Below, piece by piece: positions 60,901 to 64,000 of a DNA stretch of 64,000 nucleotides. The notes under the pieces are model-generated. The model worked only from the letters and a program-made list of their open reading frames with translations, searched no databases and was not told where the DNA came from. The first letter of the stretch is position 1. Every line of letters starts with the position of its first letter. Position numbers and translations under genes: made by a program. Origin of the DNA: Bacteroidetes bacterium RIFCSPLOWO2_12_FULL_35_15 (GTDB lineage Bacteria; Bacteroidota; Bacteroidia; 2-12-FULL-35-15); contig MEPB01000037.1 of assembly GCA_001769385.1 (NCBI GenBank), positions 138,241 through 202,240 of the forward strand, written 5' to 3'.

Positions 60901-61647
60901 TTTTTCAGATTGAGTTTTTACCGGTATTTCTCCGTTTTTGTTTTTCTCTGTCCATTTTCTTATATCTGAAAGTTGACTTTCAAATCCGGTAAGATGATGC
61001 TGATAATCTTCTAAACTTATAACAATATCTTCATCTTCTAAAGATCGGATAATCGTTTGCTTTATAAATTCCGCCTTGAGTTCAGAGTTTAAAAGTACAT
61101 TTTGAATTGTGCGAGGAATATTTTGATATTGCTTGCTTTCCATTAATGCAAACTTTTTAAGTTCGCTTTTACCTTCATTATTACCATATAGTATATCCCG
61201 GTATTCTTCGTAACGGTCAATCTTTCTTGAATAATATATTTTGCTTTGATTAAGCTGGTTGCTTACCTGTTCCCATGATTCAAAAGCATAGTTATCTTTT
61301 ATAAAATAGTCTTTGTTGTACTCCCCTTCAAAAAACCTAAAGCAAACCTTACCCTGAGATTTGTAACAGAGAATAGAGTAAACTCCAGTTTCCTTAACTA
61401 TTTCATATATGATATAAGAATTTTGATAGGGAAAATAGTATTCAGAAAAACTTTTTTGGCCGGGCTTTATTCCTAGCTTTTGGCTATCGGCATTATAAAA
61501 AAACAGGATGGCTCTTAAAATAGTACTCTTACCTACACCTTGGGTTCCTATTAAATGCACGTTACCGCCTGTAAATATTTCTGAATATTTAATAGTGGCG
61601 CTATTTATAAATATTATTTTATTGAGGTATCTCATTTTGTAATTCAT
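57964..61647 (-). CDS. jetC: Wadjet JetC / MksB-type SMC ATPase
   Basis: A 1227-residue MukB-like SMC protein. Walker A is GTQGVGKST (34-42). Very long coiled coils occupy about 230-1000. The C-terminal head has GSDGTDILVKAMINIMLL (signature region) and CVMDEIGKLHPNNIKG (Walker B). It lacks a zinc hook, unlike SbcC. It is the motor that extrudes DNA in Wadjet. The start at 61647 overlaps jetB by 29 bases. ATG 61635 (MRYLNK) is an alternative. Confidence 0.88.
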   Translation of the reverse strand: MNYKMRYLNKIIFINSATIKYSEIFTGGNVHLIGTQGVGKSTILRAILFFYNADSQKLGIKPGQKSFSEYYFPYQNSYIIYEIVKETGVYSILCYKSQGKVCFRFFEGEYNKDYFIKDNYAFESWEQVSNQLNQSKIYYSRKIDRYEEYRDILYGNNEGKSELKKFALMESKQYQNIPRTIQNVLLNSELKAEFIKQTIIRSLEDEDIVISLEDYQHHLTGFESQLSDIRKWTEKNKNGEIPVKTQSEKIIQLRSAIKFLEREKITLAKQLAWALNSIEKNTPKIQKKLETQELKEVQIKAKLTELDSKFESKKENIQNDISVFDNKIKEAETKAQEYKKINIEAIIEAVSKKDTLLVEQGNLNKEKGILTSKYAEITQKYSMLLTELQNQLKSIETDCEKQKLTLQSDFLSFKENTTNQYVDIIKEIRNNSLLALDTAKNHVNEKKDQSQELLIKKAEINHKRFYENEIEQLKTTLQKFKNDKINAESQAKFNNEQIKTFQTQWETEENGKKESHNLKLEKLNDSVLNIQNEVKSIETKIMNSKDSFYGWLNEKYPNWENTIGKVCTDDILFHNELSPEITNSKELNFFGVKIDLREITKKVKTVADYEKDKEELNGQIELQKKQILAASETLESEIIKLKTKYQPKIKASKDLINEYNYTIETNTAKTEEATNTLNDLTQKAANEKQSLLKEIQKQIDQLAEEIIVAGRKLKALEEQISIEEKAKQAEKDNLIREEERKTIEAKAEIDTTFKTKKAEHSQRELEIKEKQKKELSDKGANTSRIAEIDKQLEKLKAKLEYIENNWDKVVEYKKDKRELFDKEEEFKIKKKSLQEQLINEQQKHTQQKGSLFTELTELTRVISELKKILEDYEADLNELDLFKSRNSESYSDLNIYLSDPKEENAVNKPSRELIRELEQKDYSRKDRLGEMKETINKFLGNFSEKNIFNFKIILIDSIEYVQFADELNDFIEERKIEQFEKRINERFASIIKSIGKETGSLMSKGGEIQKIIHSINKDFEQRNFVGAIKKIELQWDNSSNPVVSILLAIKKFNDENINELGTPNLFSGNDQGSKNKKAVDLLKELIKQITTFGKKTISLSDSFELKFRIQENQNDTGWVEKLANVGSDGTDILVKAMINIMLLNVFKDGASKRFKDFRLHCVMDEIGKLHPNNIKGILKFANDRNILLVNGSPTENNAIDYKHIYKLEKDEKSFSKIKRIITNHSLA

Positions 61648-62188
61648 TTGGGATGTTAATACTATTAACTAATCTTTCCATATATCCGAAGGAAGCAACA
61701 ACTTTATATTGATTAGTAATTTCATTTTCCAGCTCGACAAGTCCTTCTTTTACAAGTAAACCAACAAGGTTTTTTATTCGTTCTAAATAACTTCCTTCAC
61801 CAGTGTATTTTCTTAATCCTTCTAACTTATCCTTGAGATTTACATCTCTACCAATTTGCCCAGCCATATGGCTGTAATCAAAACGAAAGTTGGAGCCGAA
61901 AGAATTATCATACGCTTTCAAAAAGTCTAAAATATCAATCCATTTATATGCTATCTCAATTTTTCTATCAAGTTCAGCTTTGATTTCAGATTTTGAGAAA
62001 AAGAAATACTCATCACCTCTCTCTAGGATGAAATTTATTGCTTGAAAATAATCGCACAGTTCATCAAAATTATTTTCATCATTTATAATATCATATAACT
62101 TCCGCAAGTTATGGTCAGCACTATTGGAGGAAATAAACTGTCCTTTGCTAAGTATTTCAAAAATTTCACCTGTTTGAGGAATATTCAT
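61619..62188 (-). CDS. jetB: Wadjet JetB / MksE-type subunit
   Basis: A 189-residue protein. The N-terminal IFEILSKGQFISSNSADHNLRKLY is the hallmark of MksE/JetB. Winged-helix segments follow, and the ending LVKEGLVELENEITNQYKV fits a kleisin-associated KITE fold. It bridges the kleisin JetA and the SMC JetC. It starts two bases after jetA ends and overlaps jetC. Confidence 0.82.
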   Translation of the reverse strand: MNIPQTGEIFEILSKGQFISSNSADHNLRKLYDIINDENNFDELCDYFQAINFILERGDEYFFFSKSEIKAELDRKIEIAYKWIDILDFLKAYDNSFGSNFRFDYSHMAGQIGRDVNLKDKLEGLRKYTGEGSYLERIKNLVGLLVKEGLVELENEITNQYKVVASFGYMERLVNSINIPNELQNEIPQ

Positions 62189-62190
62189 AG

Positions 62191-63381
62191 TTAATTATTT
62201 TTGGGGTAAACCATTACGAACTCTATTTCATTTTTCTTATTGTATGTATCAGCAATGTTAAACTCGTTTTCGTATTGTGAGATCATCTGACAGAAAAAAG
62301 TTAACCGCTCCTCGAATGAAACATCCTTAGGGAAACGATAACTCTGAACAAAGTCATATAGATTATTACCTGAAGCCATGAAGCCATTTTTCACTTCTTC
62401 CAAATTGATAAAAATTTCTTCTTCGGTTTCGGTTACTAAATAAAAATCCTCTATTGCTTCTGCTAATGCTATATTTTTGTGACCATTCGTAAACTTTTTA
62501 CTTATTTTTAATATACTTTGATAGGCTTCATCTGTTTGTAAATAATCTATCGATAATTTCAGCGGATATGAAGATTTTGGTTCAAAAATAACAGAGTTAT
62601 TGTTAGACAATACTTCCAAGAAATTGGTCTTAGACTTCAGTTCAAATTGATCCCTTAAATATTTTATTTGTCTTATTTTCTCAATAAACTCGCTTTGTTG
62701 TTTTATTTGATTTAAATAATTTATTATTTGTTTTTGGGTCTCAATTAAATTGTGTCTCCCTTCATTCAATTTTATTCTCAAGGAATTAGTAATCCGTTTT
62801 AACTCTTCGTCCAACGCTGCTTTAAAGAAAGTAAGTTCTTCTTCCGTAACTAATTTCTCAGTTTGTTGAATGAGAAATTCTATGTCCTTTCTTTTGATGT
62901 CAAAATTCTCAAGCTTTGCAATTTTTACTTTATAGGTGGGTTCTGTTTTAAATGTATTTTCAATATTTCTATTTAGGTCAATAATACTTCTATGAGTTAT
63001 CCTTCCAATTTTTTGTAATGAGGATTTAATCACTTTTAAATAAGAATACTGCTTATCCGAGCCATTCTCCTTTAAATAATAATTGATGCTTTCTTTTACA
63101 TGTTGGATGTTTTCATGAATGAAGGCCGTGCTTACCTGCTCATTGACTTCTAAAACCAACTCAAAAAATTGGAGGTATTTTTCATCTATCTCAAGAAAAG
63201 CACCATTCCTCCGGAGAACTTCTTTTTCGATTAGCTTTTCAATTCTGTCTTCCTCCAAAATTTCCAGAGCCATTTCATATTTATATGAAAAGGAATTCCG
63301 TTTCTCAAACATCTCGGATAGAAGGTCTTTTGACCAATCCAAGCTTTTGATAAGTTCTTTTATGGAGTTAAAGGTTAACAT
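62191..63381 (-). CDS. jetA: Wadjet JetA / MksF-type kleisin
   Basis: A 396-residue, mostly helical protein. The N-terminal winged-helix-like part is followed by a central helical bundle with coiled-coil character (about 155-255). Near the C-terminus lies a second winged-helix-like part (AEAIEDFYLV, YDFVQSYRFPKDVSFEERLTFF). This matches the layout of MukF-like kleisins, which clamp the SMC heads. Sequence signatures are weak, and the call relies partly on position as the first gene of jetABCD. A GTCAATTTCCGTC motif lies 37 bases upstream. Confidence 0.75.
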   Translation of the reverse strand: MLTFNSIKELIKSLDWSKDLLSEMFEKRNSFSYKYEMALEILEEDRIEKLIEKEVLRRNGAFLEIDEKYLQFFELVLEVNEQVSTAFIHENIQHVKESINYYLKENGSDKQYSYLKVIKSSLQKIGRITHRSIIDLNRNIENTFKTEPTYKVKIAKLENFDIKRKDIEFLIQQTEKLVTEEELTFFKAALDEELKRITNSLRIKLNEGRHNLIETQKQIINYLNQIKQQSEFIEKIRQIKYLRDQFELKSKTNFLEVLSNNNSVIFEPKSSYPLKLSIDYLQTDEAYQSILKISKKFTNGHKNIALAEAIEDFYLVTETEEEIFINLEEVKNGFMASGNNLYDFVQSYRFPKDVSFEERLTFFCQMISQYENEFNIADTYNKKNEIEFVMVYPKNN

Positions 63382-63417
63382 TCGTTATTGCTAAGTTCAA
63401 AATTACAGTCGCTGTTT

Positions 63418-63430
63418 GTCAATTTCCGTC
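63418..63430. promoter_or_regulatory. Operator-like 13-mer before jetA
   Basis: GTCAATTTCCGTC differs from the site at 46909-46921 at one base and is followed by another GTCAAT half-overlapping at the next helical turn. It lies between the WYL gene stop and the jetA start. Confidence 0.55.
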
Positions 63431-63432
63431 AA

Positions 63433-64000
63433 TTAGAATCGTTTATTCTTTATTTTACCGTTTAAATAGTCTTTTAAGCTTTTTGGACTTACTATCTCTA
63501 CTTGATCTATCATACCTAATACAAACCGCCCTACACCGTTAAAATCACAGACCCATCCATCAAATGTGTACTTATTATCCTTACTTTTCATCAAAAACTT
63601 TTCAGATAGAGGGTATTCTTCTAGTAAAAGATTATAAGCCATTAGGCTTAATGTGAGTTTTACCGGAATAGTTTTCTCCCCACCAATCCTAAATACATCA
63701 ATTTCATTACGTTTATGAAGCTTCTCATTCTTCCATTTCTTATCAGTTATTTTTACCTCTTTAATCCGGGCAACCTTAAAAGTTTTAGATGATTTAGCCT
63801 CGATATCGTAACACCACACATAGTTATAATTTGATGTGAAGGCAAATGGCTCTAATAGCCGATCTCGGATATTATCGCTATTAGATGATCTATATCCATG
63901 AAAAATCACCTGCTCCTTGTTTTTGATAGCTCCTTTTAGACTTATAACATTCTCGGAACTTTCTTTCCTCACAATCTTATTTACTGCCTTGTCCGAATCG
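63433..64000 (-). CDS. WYL-domain transcriptional regulator, 5' end missing
   Basis: The frame is open to the right edge, so the N-terminus, where a DNA-binding domain is expected, lies outside. A GTG at 63972 is not the likely start. The visible 189 residues contain VIFHGYRSSNSDNIRDRLLEPFAFTSNYNYVWCYD and AKSSKTFKVARI, the ligand-binding beta sandwich of WYL domains, followed by the WCX-like C-terminal part. WYL regulators commonly control defence operons and sense nucleic-acid fragments or nucleotides. It is encoded 51 bases upstream of jetA on the same strand and is the natural candidate to bind the nearby repeats. Confidence 0.78.
   Translation of the reverse strand, partial: DSDKAVNKIVRKESSENVISLKGAIKNKEQVIFHGYRSSNSDNIRDRLLEPFAFTSNYNYVWCYDIEAKSSKTFKVARIKEVKITDKKWKNEKLHKRNEIDVFRIGGEKTIPVKLTLSLMAYNLLLEEYPLSEKFLMKSKDNKYTFDGWVCDFNGVGRFVLGMIDQVEIVSPKSLKDYLNGKIKNKRF

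Larger units (their letters stand above)
43430..64000. mobile_element. Integrated island at tRNA-Ser (right end outside window)
   Basis: A large serine recombinase abuts the 3' end of tRNA-Ser. All accepted genes from there to the window edge are on the minus strand and are recombinase accessories or defence-type genes. The second attachment site was not seen, so the right boundary is unknown. Confidence 0.7.

Overview
The window is about 35-40% G+C (judged by eye) and comes from a member of the Bacteroidota. The main grounds are several proteins with type IX secretion (T9SS) C-terminal sorting domains of type A and type B, weak or absent Shine-Dalgarno sites at most chromosomal genes, TAnnTTTG-like -7 promoter boxes, and Bacteroidota-type versions of RpoN, MetX, BCCP and AnsA. 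The genus cannot be read from this sequence.

Layout. 1-3206 is ordinary chromosome: the end of holA, a His-Cys dyad protein, an EVE-domain protein, a membrane protein and metX. 3207-9030 is an accessory stretch. It has palindromic repeats, an Arr-type rifampin ADP-ribosyltransferase, a small membrane protein, a NUMOD4-type endonuclease pseudogene with two in-frame stops, a methyltransferase, a beta-barrel protein and a T9SS-exported glycosidase. 9081-23088 returns to core functions (Mn-type SOD, BCCP, a secreted C10 peptidase, a PAP2-like protein, rpoN, a propeller/SpoIIE phosphatase sensor, a CPBP protease, asnS). 23212-38398 is a cell-surface region: three paralogous T9SS proteins sharing one C-terminal module, a collagen-like/kelch protein with a small T9SS partner, two decayed T9SS copies, and a type B gliding-associated protein. 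38402-42850 holds ribE, tatD, ansA, a coiled-coil protein, a MITE-like element and a predicted lipoprotein.

The most unusual part starts at 42951. A dead partial copy of tRNA-Ser is interrupted by three 20-bp double-hairpin units. It is followed by a free-standing GIY-YIG nuclease gene and then the intact tRNA-Ser(GGA). A large serine recombinase abuts the 3' side of that tRNA, and its reading frame runs antisense through it. From there to the right edge, every gene I accept lies on the minus strand and appears to belong to one integrated island.

The island carries recombinase-linked small genes, a three-gene ABC-ATPase system (PD-(D/E)xK-like effector, middle component, Rad50-like ATPase), and a six-gene cluster made of Wadjet/MksBEFG genes (jetA-jetB-jetC-jetD) translationally coupled to sbcD and sbcC, preceded by a WYL-domain regulator. 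Three different SMC/Rad50-type ATPases thus sit in about 14 kb. A 13-bp motif, GTCAATTnYYGTC, occurs upstream of both the recombinase-side operon and jetA and may be a shared operator.
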